A stretch of 64,000 nt of DNA, taken from the NCBI RefSeq assembly GCF_004379255.2, contig NC_056052.1, positions 1,054,001 to 1,118,000 on the forward strand, given 5' to 3'. How positions within the stretch are numbered: the first letter of the stretch is position 1; the number at the start of each line of letters is the position of its first letter. Shown here piece by piece: positions 25,737-35,692 of this stretch. The stretch comes from Salvia splendens. Taxonomy: Eukaryota; Streptophyta; Magnoliopsida; Lamiales; Lamiaceae. The position numbers were made by a program, and so were the translations under genes. The notes under the pieces were generated by a model. It was not told where the DNA came from, did not search any database, and saw only the letters and a list, made by a program, of their open reading frames with translations.

Positions 25737-25987
25737 CTCCATCCGTTCCAATTTAATTGTCACTCTTGGAGTGGACGCGAGTTTTAAGAAAAAGAAAAGT
25801 TGGTTGGAAAAGTTAGTGGAATATGAAACCCACTTTTTTATATTGGTTTTATTATAAAATATGAGTGAAATGAGTCAGTAAAATGTGAGACCTACTAATT
25901 ACCATTTATGGTAAAAATGAAGTGTGACAATTAAGTTGGGAGGGAACGAAATGGAAAAGAGTGGCAATTAAGTTGGGGCGGAGGGAG
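25737..25987. mobile_element. Stowaway MITE
   Basis: A 251-bp TA-flanked element with ends CTCCATCCGTTCCAATTTAA and TTAAGTTGGGGCGGAGGGAG. A further partial Stowaway-like end (TTCCCTCCATCCCACTAT, about 25641) lies just to its left without a clear partner, so it may have inserted in an older copy. Confidence 0.85.
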
Positions 25988-26508
25988 TAATAAAGTACGA
26001 GAGACAAAGAGAGACTAAAGTAGGAAAAAATAAAAACTAAGAGATGGTAAATAGATGGTAAAAGTGTTATATTTTTTTCCCTAAAAATGTTAGTTAGGAT
26101 TACGTGGAAAGTCACTTGTAAAATTCGATTCTCCGTTCCATAAGTATTAAACTTTGCAAAAATTATACTTACTAGTTTTTTTTTACATAGTTATGTGGCA
26201 TTTAAAAATAACAATGACTGAATTTTTATTTATATTTGTAGTATGCTGGTTCGAAATCCTATCTATAACAAAAGTAAGTGTTTTATGTTGTATATTTATC
26301 CAAAGTTGTCTTTTCCCCAAATTAAAATATACTACTATAAAAAAATAAATATCCCAAAATTTCGAATCAATACTTTTTAATGTTCTCAATCCACAAAAGC
26401 ATTAATCACAAATTCCACCACAAAAATTTGCCACACTCCTCAACACGGACGCCACATCAAATCCACCTTTTCCCCACAAAAAATCCCACTTCAAAAAAAC
26501 CCAATTTC

Positions 26509-26532
26509 CGACGTGGCGGCGCCACCTGTAAA
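26509..26532 (+). promoter_or_regulatory. Conserved ACGTGGC box of micro-gene 2
   Basis: Identical over 24 bp to the box at 21724-21747 and at a similar distance (about 193 bp) from its ATG. A TATA-like CTTAAATATG follows near 26592. Elsewhere the two upstream regions are only moderately similar, so perfect identity of this block suggests constraint. Confidence 0.7.
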
Positions 26533-26701
26533 TCAGCATCGGCTCTCCACACTCAAACCACCGTCTCCGCCATGCCCACCTTTTTCAACACCTTAAATAT
26601 GCGCCAAACGCGGCGTAATTTCCTCACAAATCAGCCAAAGCCACCCAAATCTAATAGCACTCCAACTGTTTGATCAAATTCCCGACTCAAATTTCGAAGA
26701 A

Positions 26702-26851
26702 ATGGCCATCATCTCTACATGGTGCAAGAAATGGTTCACTGCCGCCGCCGCCGCCGGCGAAGGCCGGAATTGCAGCTATGACCATGCGCCGCCGGTGGAA
26801 GGTGGAGGCGACGACGATGACGCGGACTATGATTATGCTCCGGCTGCTTAA
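26702..26851 (+). CDS. Micro-gene 2: 49-aa peptide of the YDYAPAA family
   Basis: Same length as micro-gene 1. The N-terminus is MAIISTWCKKWF, so the first Cys of the CxWC motif is replaced by Ser (STWC). An Ala run, then YDHAPPVEGGGDDDDADYDYAPAA and a TAA stop follow. The second half is nearly identical to micro-gene 1, but with an Ala-rich insertion and a Cys at position 24. It has no signal peptide and a single exon. Function unknown. The loss of one Cys would matter if the motif binds metal or forms a disulphide. Confidence 0.8.
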   Translation: MAIISTWCKKWFTAAAAAGEGRNCSYDHAPPVEGGGDDDDADYDYAPAA

Positions 26852-28113
26852 ATTTGATAATTTTATCTTCAAATGTAGCATTATTTTAGTGTCTCTTGTA
26901 ATGGAATCTCCAATTTTGCCTATTAATGTATTGTATTAGTATTTGAATATTATATTATTCAGACTTGTGTTTTTGAAGCTAAGAATCGTAACATAATCGT
27001 ACTATTATATTAATAGTACCTATGTCACAACATAATTGGATAAGAATTAAAGAATTGAACAAGATAAAAAGATTTAAAATTGAAGATGTATATATAAAAA
27101 AAATGTACACAAGTGGAACATATAAAAGTGGGATTAAGAATCCATAAATGGGAAAAATACAATATAAGTAATAGTGTTGTATTTGAAGTGAAAGCAAAGT
27201 TAGTGCTATGATTATAATATGCTATCATGACCACATTTTTTTTCTTCTTTTAGTCAATCATATACACTAATATTGAGGATTGAATATTTTAATTTTGTCA
27301 AATAAAATCCCATAAGGATGTTGACAGCAGTAAATATAATTAATTATATTATTGCACTTTTTAGGCGTTATTAATTTATTATTGAATTTGAGCCCCAAAA
27401 ATTCTCTTCGTTGCATGGCATGTTGTGGACTACATCTGTCACAAAATAATCAATTAAAGTTTTATTAGTTGTCTTCATTTTTTTTTTCATGTTTTGATTT
27501 AATTTTAAATGGGTAGTTTAAATGTATCATGGCTTTATAGTGGAGTATTTTATATTTACAATATTAAAATTAAAGGCTACGAAACCTCATATCTTTGACA
27601 CAAGACATTAACTATTCTATCAGTTCAGAACTTATGATTTAAGTGAGAAAGTGTACAATTAATTGAAACCTCAACGAAAAGTATACATCATCATTTTTTC
27701 AAATTGAATTTTTTTCATCTTGTTTTTCTACGTTCCTACTTGCCTTATATATCTATAAGAATTACATCTCATAATTTGAATCTTGAAGATATCCAAAATA
27801 TTTGGCATGATACTTCCTCCTTTTTATTTGAAGTGTTTCACTTGTAAAAAAAAAGAAACTCGTTTAATTATCTCAAGATGTTTTACATAGTAGTAATAAA
27901 GATTATAAAGTGTCTACCTAGTTGTGTGCTATCTATCATTTTTCCTCTCTTGCTAAAACACATATTGACGAATTAATAAACACATTATACTCTTATCACA
28001 TTTTTGTTAATACTTAAAAAGAAAACTAGAAACTTTAAATGAATAGTAGAAATTATTTTCTTACATAATTAAAAATTGAGCTAATTTTGGTGAATGAATC
28101 AAAATAGAAAAAA
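26852..28113. other. AT-rich spacer between micro-genes 2 and 3
   Basis: No coding or structured element that I can support. I looked for the ACGTGGC block upstream of copy 3 and did not find it. Confidence 0.5.
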
Positions 28114-28250
28114 ATGGGATTACTTTCGTGGACGAACGAAATTGAACAGAGAATTCGATTCGTTATTACTATGTGGCGGTGGTGCGTGGAGAAAGCGGTG
28201 GCGGCGACGACGATGATGATACGGATTATGATTATGCTCCCGCTGCGTAA
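28114..28250 (+). pseudogene. Micro-gene 3: frameshifted relative
   Basis: From ATG 28114 one frame reads MGLLSWTNEIEQR, similar to the start of copy 1 (SWCEQR), but both motif Cys are absent. A different frame then gives the family C-terminal half, RYYYVAVV followed by GESGGGDDDDDTDYDYAPAA and TAA at 28248-28250. A frameshift around 28150-28165 separates the two parts. With the lost Cys and no recognisable promoter box, this is best called a pseudogene. A sequencing error is possible for the shift but would not restore the Cys. Confidence 0.75.
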
Positions 28251-29900
28251 TTTAATTTTTTGATAAATTTAAACTAATTAACTTTGTATTTACTAGCGTT
28301 TTATGTAGGAGCATTTAGAATATCAGTTGAAGCTATCGTGGCTAATGACTAGTGTGCCTCAACCTCTTGTAATTTTAATTTAATTGAGAAAATGAATGCA
28401 GCAGTTATGATATAATTTGTAAAAGAACTGAATATATGCAAATCAAAACTAGTACTACTATAGAAAAATAAATCGAGAATTTAAATATTTCCTTTTGAAT
28501 TAATTAAGGGAAATTTAGTTTTCACGATTGATAAATTACAAATTTGAGTATTTTCATCTTTACCGTTTTAAGGATTAATTGTCCAATCAAATCATTTGAT
28601 AGGGATAAGTAAAAATAATTCAGCTTTAGAAACAAAAATTATCAAGGCACCCCTAATTCGAATCCATTTTACAATAAACAATGACTTAAAACATTTACTT
28701 TTATCGGTCTACACCAATTTCTACAAAATAAACGACTCCTAATAAGTAAATGGGTTAATTGCATCACAAATTGCACCTTTCAAAATTTGAATGAAAAATC
28801 ACGAAAACTGAAATCTTCCAATTGCCTAATGTTAATTTTTTTTCCAGACTAATTTCATGCTAAAACTGGTGCATTCGTGTAAAAATTTGGTGAAGTAGAT
28901 GAATAATGATGTAAATGTGTATCAATGTGACGACGTGGACGGCTAAACTACGCATCATAAGAAATTTAAAATAAATAACATAAAATATAAAAAATTTGAC
29001 AATGTGATTTATTTTAAACTTCATGATTTATGATTTGAATTTTGAAAAGTGCTAGAGAAATCAGAATTTGACGTGATTTTATATGATGCTATCAAATAAT
29101 TTTTTTATTGTTACAACAAAAGAAATGACTGTTATTGAATTAAGTGAAAGGAATGAATGTGTGTCTTAATCATCCCAAAAACAAGAATATAATGTGTTAA
29201 ACCGTCAATCAAGAATAATATCTTAATTTTGTCGTGTAATGAGATATCTTGGTGATAGTAACTCACGACGAGGTTTTTTAAATTTAACTAAACCCAACGA
29301 CGTTGACAGGAAATTAATGAAAATATTTTCTTAATGACTACGTGTTCAACACAAAACATGCCACCTGCCAATTATAGTAGTAATACCTTGTAAATACTCT
29401 ACTTACATTTTTCACATTGATTAAAAAATTACATTTAATGTTTTTCGAAAAAAATTCCCTCCCCAAAGATTCATCACTAGATGGTAGGCCGTACGGATTT
29501 TAAAAAATTGTGAAGTAATTATACGATGAATGATAAATAATAGTAAATGGAGAATTCTGTCACACTATAAAATAGTACGAGTGGTATGATTATGTTGATC
29601 TAGTTATAGACTGGTTAATGTCCAAAGGTAAAGATATTGGATATAACGCTTTTCAACTCAATTTCAACACAAATTGATAATTTAAAAATTATTGGAAATT
29701 AATCATACATGATTTTTACAGATAAATTACGTGACGAGGAGCTTGTGTAACTATAACTAATTAATTGAAAATCATGGAATGCAGTTTGTAAATCATGAGT
29801 GGCTAGGAAATACTGAAGTTCAAAATAAAACAGCCACTTATGCGTAGAAATCAAACAACGTTTTAAATTACAGCAAAACAATAAGATAAGTTCAAATCTT
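28251..29900. other. AT-rich spacer between micro-genes 3 and 4
   Basis: No gene seen. A block around 29230-29330 (TAATGAGATATCTTGGTGAT and following) is similar to one at 31240-31340 downstream of micro-gene 4. This suggests the duplicated unit reaches well beyond the coding parts. Confidence 0.5.
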
Positions 29901-30242
29901 TAGAATTAAAATATTTTTATTTAATTAACGTGTATAGATTTTTGTAAACCAAAGCACGGACATGTAATAGCCAATTGAAATAAATTACAACTAAATTCCT
30001 CAATTTGCATGTTTGTGTAGCCACCCACAATGATAAAAAAAACAATCATGTTGCTACTTTAGAATATATTCTTCTTTTATTCTTTTTCTTTGAGTCGTTA
30101 AAATTTTTCTATTTTTATGATCACTTTCAATACTCCATTGGTAGGCCTATATACTAAATTCAATTTAAGAACCACACACATATAAAAATAAATAATTAAA
30201 TACTAGTACGTCACTTGGTTTTAAAAAAAACAATTAATATCT

Positions 30243-30325
30243 GATATGGCACATAATATCTGACGTGGACACCCATAATTGCTAATCTTGCATCCTTTTC
30301 AAGCCATGCACACATTCACACAAGC
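30243..30325 (+). promoter_or_regulatory. Shared upstream block of micro-gene 4
   Basis: GATATGGCACATAATATCTG followed by ACGTGGA, then about 25 bp later TTTTCAAGCCATGCACAC and TTCACACAAGC, recur at 32405-32487 upstream of micro-gene 5. The ACGTGG core is common to the boxes of copies 1 and 2. The TGACGTGG form also contains a TGA-factor (as-1-like) half site. A TATATATA box lies near 30369. Confidence 0.7.
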
Positions 30326-30505
30326 TAACCATGCAAAACCTTTATTGAGGTTACACACACACATTTCTATATATATGCATGATTTATCCTTCCCAAATAG
30401 GCAAGTCACACCCTTCAATATAATTGTACCCATAGCTAGGGATACATTGTTTCTAGTTTTTCTCACCTTCTATACATATATACAAACTTAATTAATATAT
30501 CAAAA

Positions 30506-30685
30506 ATGTCCTTAGTCGCTATAGAGATGCCCGTTTGCTCGTGGTGCAAGAAGCATTTCGATGATATGAGCAATATTGTTGATGGATTCAGGTTTCCTTC
30601 TGCAACTATGCGTATCGAAGGTGGCGGAGACGATGATGATGACGATGACGATGATGTAGTGTATGATTATGCTCCGGCCGCGTGA
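30506..30685 (+). CDS. Micro-gene 4: 59-aa peptide of the YDYAPAA family
   Basis: Encodes MSLVAIEMPVCSWCKKHF (CxWC at residues 11-14), then DDMSNIVDGF, a linker ending IEGGG, nine consecutive Asp, and VVYDYAPAA before TGA. It is longer than copies 1 and 2 because of the NIVDGF segment, shared only with copy 5. Single exon, no signal peptide, family unrecognised. The CxWC-KK start, acidic run and exact C-terminal APAA are held despite divergence elsewhere. It lies in a repeated block with copy 5, so the two probably arose by a later tandem duplication. Confidence 0.82.
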   Translation: MSLVAIEMPVCSWCKKHFDDMSNIVDGFRFPSATMRIEGGGDDDDDDDDDVVYDYAPAA

Positions 30686-30939
30686 TATTAGAAGGTGGAA
30701 TGGACTTGGCTATAGCAAGTTAATTTTAATGATGTTTTGCATAAATTATATTACAAGCTAGCTAGCTAGGTTTTGTATTTGCAAGTAAGGAATCGAATTA
30801 ACTCCCAATCTCTTAATTGGATGAAAAATATCATTATATTGAATGAATTGTGCTCTGTTGTCTTCATGTGACATCAATTCATGTCAAAAAAGACTAAGTT
30901 GGACATCTTACTTAATTGCGTCAACCAATTATAGTATTT
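30686..30939. other. 3' flank of micro-gene 4
   Basis: Likely 3' UTR and spacer; nothing else seen before the LINE-type insertion. Confidence 0.4.
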
Positions 30940-31207
30940 GAGAAATATCAGATGTTGGAACGGAGATTAAAGTAGCAGGTTTGTAGCTTGGTGAAGCGCG
31001 GGGTTTGTCTTTTCTTTCTCTTCTTCTCTATTTGGCCGCGTCTTTGGGGTGTTGCTGCTTGGTTGTTTTGGTTCTCGTTTGTGGTTTGTTGGCCTTCTTG
31101 TGTTAGTTGTTATTTTGTTGTTTTTGCTTGCTTTTTGATTCTCCTGTGTACGTTGGACCTTTGCTCGCCTTTTATGGTTTTGAGCCTTTCTTAATGCATA
31201 AAAAAAA
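30940..31207 (+). mobile_element. 5'-truncated LINE-type retroposon with poly(A)
   Basis: A 268-bp insertion rich in G and T on the plus strand that ends in a run of A. It is flanked by the perfect 17-bp direct repeat AACCAATTATAGTATTT (30923-30939 and 31208-31224). A long target duplication plus an A tail indicates non-LTR retroposition. It is too short for a full L1 and has no box A/B, so a 5'-truncated LINE is the best reading. The frame within it is not considered a gene. Confidence 0.8.
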
Positions 31208-32400
31208 AACCAATTATAGTATTTTTATTGCGTCGACGTAATGAGAGATCTTGGTGATGGTGATAGTAACCTATGACAAAGTTTTAATTTAACATAAGTC
31301 AGAAGGTGTAGTTGACATGAAATATAAGAAAATAATTCATTTTTGTATTATAATGCGGATTTTAATTAGGTGCAAATGCATGGCAGCTACGTGACTACGT
31401 GCGATATGCACTTCTATTTTACTATATTCTTATATATACTCAACATATATCAAGCACACTTCCACCAGAGTACAATTTTGTTGTATTGCTTTTAATTTAA
31501 TCAATAATAATATATTGTTTATAACTTTTTATTGTGGCGCAACCTAGATTTTCGATTTTAGGTATGATATATAATTATCGACTTGGAGCTTCAACTCCTA
31601 TTAGTCTTTTTTTTTGTTATGTTATCTCAACTATAGTCTCTGTCTTTATTTTTATTTTATTTTTTTGGTGAAAACTTCATTATATATATAAAAAAGTAAA
31701 TCAGGAGTACTATTTTGGATGGCTTCTATCATTCAAAATTTCAAATTGTAGGTTTCACATTATTAAGTTTTCAAATTCATTCATTGCTGACGGTAGATTC
31801 TACTTTACGAACACAAGTGTAAATGTTTAGTGAACCTAAAAGAAAATAAAACAAAATATGAAAATTCAGTCAGAAAATCATGAAGTTTGGATTGTTCTCA
31901 ATTATCTCATGGTGGAATATTCTAGTCCACTACATATAATATATTGTTCAATGTTTTCAAATGATGTTGTTTTCTTTATGAATATATAACATTGTTTAAT
32001 TCATCGGCAGCAACGTCTACGTATAAAATTTTGACTGTAATTTCAGATACAGTTTCACAAATTTTTTTATCATAAATAATTGAGAACAAATCAAAATTTT
32101 ATGATTTTTCTGGTTGATTCTCAAAATTGCAACACAAGTAATTGTAGTAATAAAGTATACCGGCATTATGACAACACAATTTTCTTTCATCAACCGCTGT
32201 TTGATGTTTGTGTTGCCACAATGATAAAAAATTGGCACGTGTATAAAGAACAAATGCTATTTTGGAAAAGCATTATTCTTTCTTTTTTCTCTTTTTCCTG
32301 GCCTACTAAATTCAATTTACTTTTCCGACCAAAAGTATGCATGCAAACGGACCACTTGTTTTTAAGAAAAACAAAAAAAGACTCTTAAAAATTATAACAA
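31208..32400. other. Spacer between micro-genes 4 and 5
   Basis: No gene seen. The part at 32190-32320 (ATGTTTGTGTTGCCACAATG, then TACTAAATTCAATTTA) resembles 30010-30170 upstream of micro-gene 4, consistent with a tandem segmental duplication. Confidence 0.5.
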
Positions 32401-32404
32401 ATCC

Positions 32405-32487
32405 GATATGGCACATAATATCTTACGTGGAGGTCGACGATTGCTATTCTTGTAACCTTTTCAAGCCATGCACACTTTCACACAAGC
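32405..32487 (+). promoter_or_regulatory. Shared upstream block of micro-gene 5
   Basis: Matches 30243-30325 upstream of micro-gene 4, including the ACGTGG core and TTTTCAAGCCATGCACAC. Here it lies about 900 bp, not 265 bp, from its ATG, so sequence has been gained between it and the gene. A second, proximal match (TATATATACA and CTTCCCAAAT, 33187-33220) resembles the core promoter of micro-gene 4. Confidence 0.65.
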
Positions 32488-32586
32488 AAACCCCTTCTCT
32501 TTTAGCTCTACACATGCAAAACCTTACGCGCGCATGCACTCACTCGATACGGGCCGGGGAAGGTTCAAGTGAGAATGATAACTATT

Positions 32587-32767
32587 CGTAAGAATTGCGA
32601 ATGATTTATAAATACGAATTACGCGTGCATATGGTAAATAAGTTAAATTTCACGTGCAACGAGTTCGTGAATAAACACCTAGGTTCGAATCTCATTAGTA
32701 GTTAATCCTTCGTGAATTTCTTATGCACGAAATTTAACGTATGTATGCATTATTCTTAACTCTTACG
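32587..32767. repeat. Inverted-repeat insertion upstream of micro-gene 5
   Basis: Ends CGTAAGA and TCTTACG with further inverted similarity inside (TTAAATTTCACGTGCA against TGCACGAAATTTAA). It looks like a degraded MITE and accounts for part of the extra distance between the distal promoter block and micro-gene 5. No clear target duplication. Confidence 0.45.
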
Positions 32768-33299
32768 TTAAATATATACTTATTTCACTTAATCTCACTC
32801 GTAAATTTAAGCCTCTAATGAAAAACACACCCTTCACTACACTACAAAACACACACAGAAAAAAAAATCAATAGTAGTGATAAAGACACAATGGCAACAT
32901 AATTTCACAACTACTATTCCACTATTTCAAAATGTATCAAAGAATAACATCTTGTATTACTTTTGACAATATTCCTTTTTTATGTTGCAAGAATTATCCC
33001 AATACATTCTTTTTCCCACTAAAGAAATATCCTAGGACATTGTTTTCCAAACCAAAAGATATGAAAACTATCAATTTATTATTGGTGAAAACTCTCAAAA
33101 AAGGACGAACCACAATTTTTGTAAATTAACCTTTAGCATACTCAAATGGCCACATAACTTTTTCTAGGGTTAGGGTTGTACATACATACCTATATATACA
33201 CATGCTTACTCTTCCCAAATCTAAATCACACACCTTTCAAAATTCAAGACTCATTTATAGGTTTGTTTCTCATTTTTCTCACCGCCTATAAACCAAAAT

Positions 33300-33473
33300 A
33301 TGCCTCAAATTTCTGCAGAGACAAAATGTTGGTGGTGCAAAAAATATCAAAATGATATGAACAATATTGTTGATGGATTCAAGAATGCTTCTACATTCAT
33401 GTCGTTTGAGGTCGACGGAGATAGTGATGACGACGATGATGATGGTGACTACGATTTCGCTCCGGCTGCTTGA
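33300..33473 (+). CDS. Micro-gene 5: 57-aa peptide of the YDYAPAA family
   Basis: Encodes MPQISAETKCWWCKKYQ (CxWC as CWWC, residues 10-13), NDMNNIVDGFKNAS, a linker, SDDDDDDGDYDFAPAA and TGA. The C-terminal Tyr of the last motif is Phe here, and one Gly interrupts the acidic run. It is closest to micro-gene 4 in the NIVDGF segment and proximal promoter. Single exon, no signal peptide, function unknown. Retention of a 57-codon frame with only conservative motif changes supports a functional gene. Confidence 0.8.
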   Translation: MPQISAETKCWWCKKYQNDMNNIVDGFKNASTFMSFEVDGDSDDDDDDGDYDFAPAA

Positions 33474-34374
33474 GCTTTTGTAGTTCAAATAGTTCAATAT
33501 TTAGAGATAAATCGTATTGCAGAATGTTGTTGCATAGCCACATTGTATGTTACTGGAATTATTGTGATTAATTTTGTAAAATAAGTTACATTAATTAAGA
33601 TCTACCTCCTAAATTTCCAAATAAATACCAAAGTTAGTATTATGGCGAATCCCACTCTTTACAAAAACGGAATTATAAATCAACAATATTGAAAATTTTC
33701 CAATTATAAATCTGAAGTTTTCTAGTGGCCTAAGTGGAGCAATTTTCATGACATGACGCATACATGTACACACGAATTATATTAATTAATTAAATACGAT
33801 TTTTAATATTATTGGCAACTTATAAAAAAATTACAGAAAAATTCAAAGAAAGAAAATAAAATAGTAAAGGTGGAAAAAAAATCATTATGTATATCGAAAA
33901 AAAACTTTTGCATGCATTGAGATTTAATAAAATAAAAAATTACCAAGTTTAAAATTCTCAATTGTCTCCTCTGACTAATTTATTTATTTTATTTTAAGTT
34001 GTTCGTACGTCGTTTAGTTGCTCATGTTTACGCCATTGTTCTTCCGCCAAAAACAAATTACACGTATGTGCCTACTCAACATTGCATTTGCGTGAAAAAA
34101 ATTCTCATTGAATAATTGCAAATTTTTGAAACTGTCATTAAAATTTAAAAAGATGCGAACTAAAATTTGCCCAAACTAAGTAATTTACGTGCAATTAACT
34201 CAATTACTTAATATATACAGTAAACAGACCACGGTGGGCTTCTGTTGGGCTATGTTTACCTTTTTACACAGCATATTGGACTTGAAATGGACTTATATAT
34301 TGGGCTTCATTCAAACAATTATATATTAGATACTAAAGCCTATTGATGTAATCTTTGGTGTTTTGTGATTTTAG
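33474..34374. other. AT-rich spacer, 3' of the array
   Basis: No coding sequence supported. The upstream exons expected for the G-patch gene that follows are not found here. Confidence 0.5.
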
Positions 34375-35490
34375 GAACATATCTATCGGGACCGGGCTGC
34401 TAGAGAAGAGCTCTGCACGGTTGGTTTGGAGTGTGTTACGGACTCAATTCCCACATCGGTTGTGAGAACAACTGATGTGGGGTATATAGACTAAATGGGC
34501 TTTCTCTCCTAACAGGCTAGTCTTTTGGGATGAGTCCTCCTGTTTGGTCTGTATCAATTGGTGCTTTCATTGAGAGCTCAAACGGCTCGGAGTGGTGGCC
34601 GGGCAGCGAACTCGCCGTGATCAACGAGTACGTTTGGGGCCGCTCGGAGTGGTGACCCACGGAGTGGTGGCCGGACAAAGAATCCGCCGTGACCAACGTG
34701 GCCGTGACCAACGAGAACTCGGAGTGGTGGCCTGGCAAAGAACCAGCCGTGACCAACGTGGCCGTGACCAACGAGGACGTTGGCCCTTAAAGGAGGGTCG
34801 AATATTACGGACTGAATTCCCACATCGGTTGTGAGAACAACTGATGTGGGGTATATAGACTAAATGGGCTTTCTCTCGATGTGGGGTATATAGACTAAAT
34901 GGGCTCTCTCTCCTAACAGGTTAGTCTTTTGGGATGAGTCCTCCTGTTTGGTCTGTATCAAAGTGGGTCCACGACTCTGATTCAGCTCCATCATCTCCTA
35001 CTTCACCGGCCGAAGAGGCGGCAGCAGCAGCCGAGTCATTAAGCATGTCATTCGGGGAAGGAAGTTATGCAAGAAGAATTCTAGAAGGCATGGGCTGGAA
35101 AGAGGTACTTCCTTTGACATAGCATATTTTAAATATATAGTATATCGGTTATAGTGCACGTTACGCTTAGGTGGCATGACGGACGACTTTGGATGGTGGA
35201 TTCGATAAACAATACATAAGATGAGATTGAGTATTCGAAGGATTACACAATCCAATAAGTTCAAAATCATTCAGTTATACAAAGTATGTTGTTGTAGATT
35301 AGCCTAAGTAAACATCCTTTTTAGCATAAACAGAACGACAAAACATCAAATGTTTGGGGTTTTGACATCGTACGGTGCTGTATAGGGGGAGGCACTCAAT
35401 CACAGCACGAAGGGTCTGACTGAACCTCTTCAGGCAACTGGAAACAAAGGAACAGCTGGTTTAGGTTGGGACGATCCTAGAAGAAAGTAA
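34375..35490 (+). pseudogene. G-patch domain protein gene, 5'-truncated and split by a TRIM
   Basis: Three exon pieces remain. 34375-34433 follows a good acceptor and reads YRDRAA before degenerating. 34966-35104 follows the TRIM insertion and reads WVHDSDSAPSSPTSP, then SLSMSFGEGSYARRILEGMGWKE with a GT donor. 35386-35490 reads GEAL, STKGLTEPLQ, GNKGTAGLGWDDPRRK and TAA. The last two pieces join in frame to make most of a G-patch, an RNA-processing domain; this C-terminal layout is that of plant nuclear D111/G-patch proteins. Residues between YRDRAA and the next exon differ from the usual ERRALHGGFG pattern. All 5' exons are missing and a retrotransposon sits in the exon, so this is a relic. 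The G-patch exons themselves are well preserved. Confidence 0.8.
34434..34960 (+). mobile_element. TRIM retrotransposon
   Basis: Terminal direct repeats 34434-34556 (123 bp) and 34803-34960 (158 bp) start TGTTACGG / TATTACGG, contain CCCACATCGGTTGTGAGAAC and end GTATCA. The internal part is only 246 bp, starts ATTGGTGCTTTCATTGAGAG as many plant LTR elements do, and ends in purine-rich AAAGGAGGG. It also contains tandem GGAGTGGTGGCC / GCCGTGACCAACG repeats. Flanks GAGTG and AAGTG are a 5-bp target duplication with one change. The right repeat is longer because a segment of about 35-40 bp (GATGTGGGGTATATAGACTA) is doubled. It has no protein capacity. Confidence 0.85.
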
Positions 35491-35692
35491 CTATTGGACA
35501 TCTCTTTGTCGAGACGAAGAAACTGTAGCAATTTTTGGGATATTTTACTGTTTGTGCAGATGATGATTGTTACTAGTATTATTTAAGACATGAAACAAAG
35601 GGACCTTATGAACTTTGTAAGATGGTGTAAAAACGGAAAGGAAGTTCACAAAATTTCATCGATTACAGACAGCAGTTCGACATAAATCTTGT

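Noticed and set aside
30988..31194. A hydrophobic 68-aa frame resembling a membrane peptide
   Set aside because: It lies wholly within a poly(A)-tailed, 17-bp-flanked retroposon and is rich in F/L/W/C because the sequence is GT-rich.
32682..32691. GGTTCGAATC, matching a tRNA or SINE box B
   Set aside because: No box A at the right distance and no cloverleaf; it lies inside an inverted-repeat element.
22060..33473. Micro-peptides as secreted tyrosine-sulphated signals (DY motif in acidic context)
   Set aside because: None of the copies has a signal peptide, which sulphation in the Golgi would require. The idea stands only if an upstream exon is found.
34517..34834. Repetitive 80-aa frames on both strands
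   Set aside because: They translate the tandem GGAGTGGTGGCC/CCGTGACCAACG repeats inside the TRIM, with no protein family signal.
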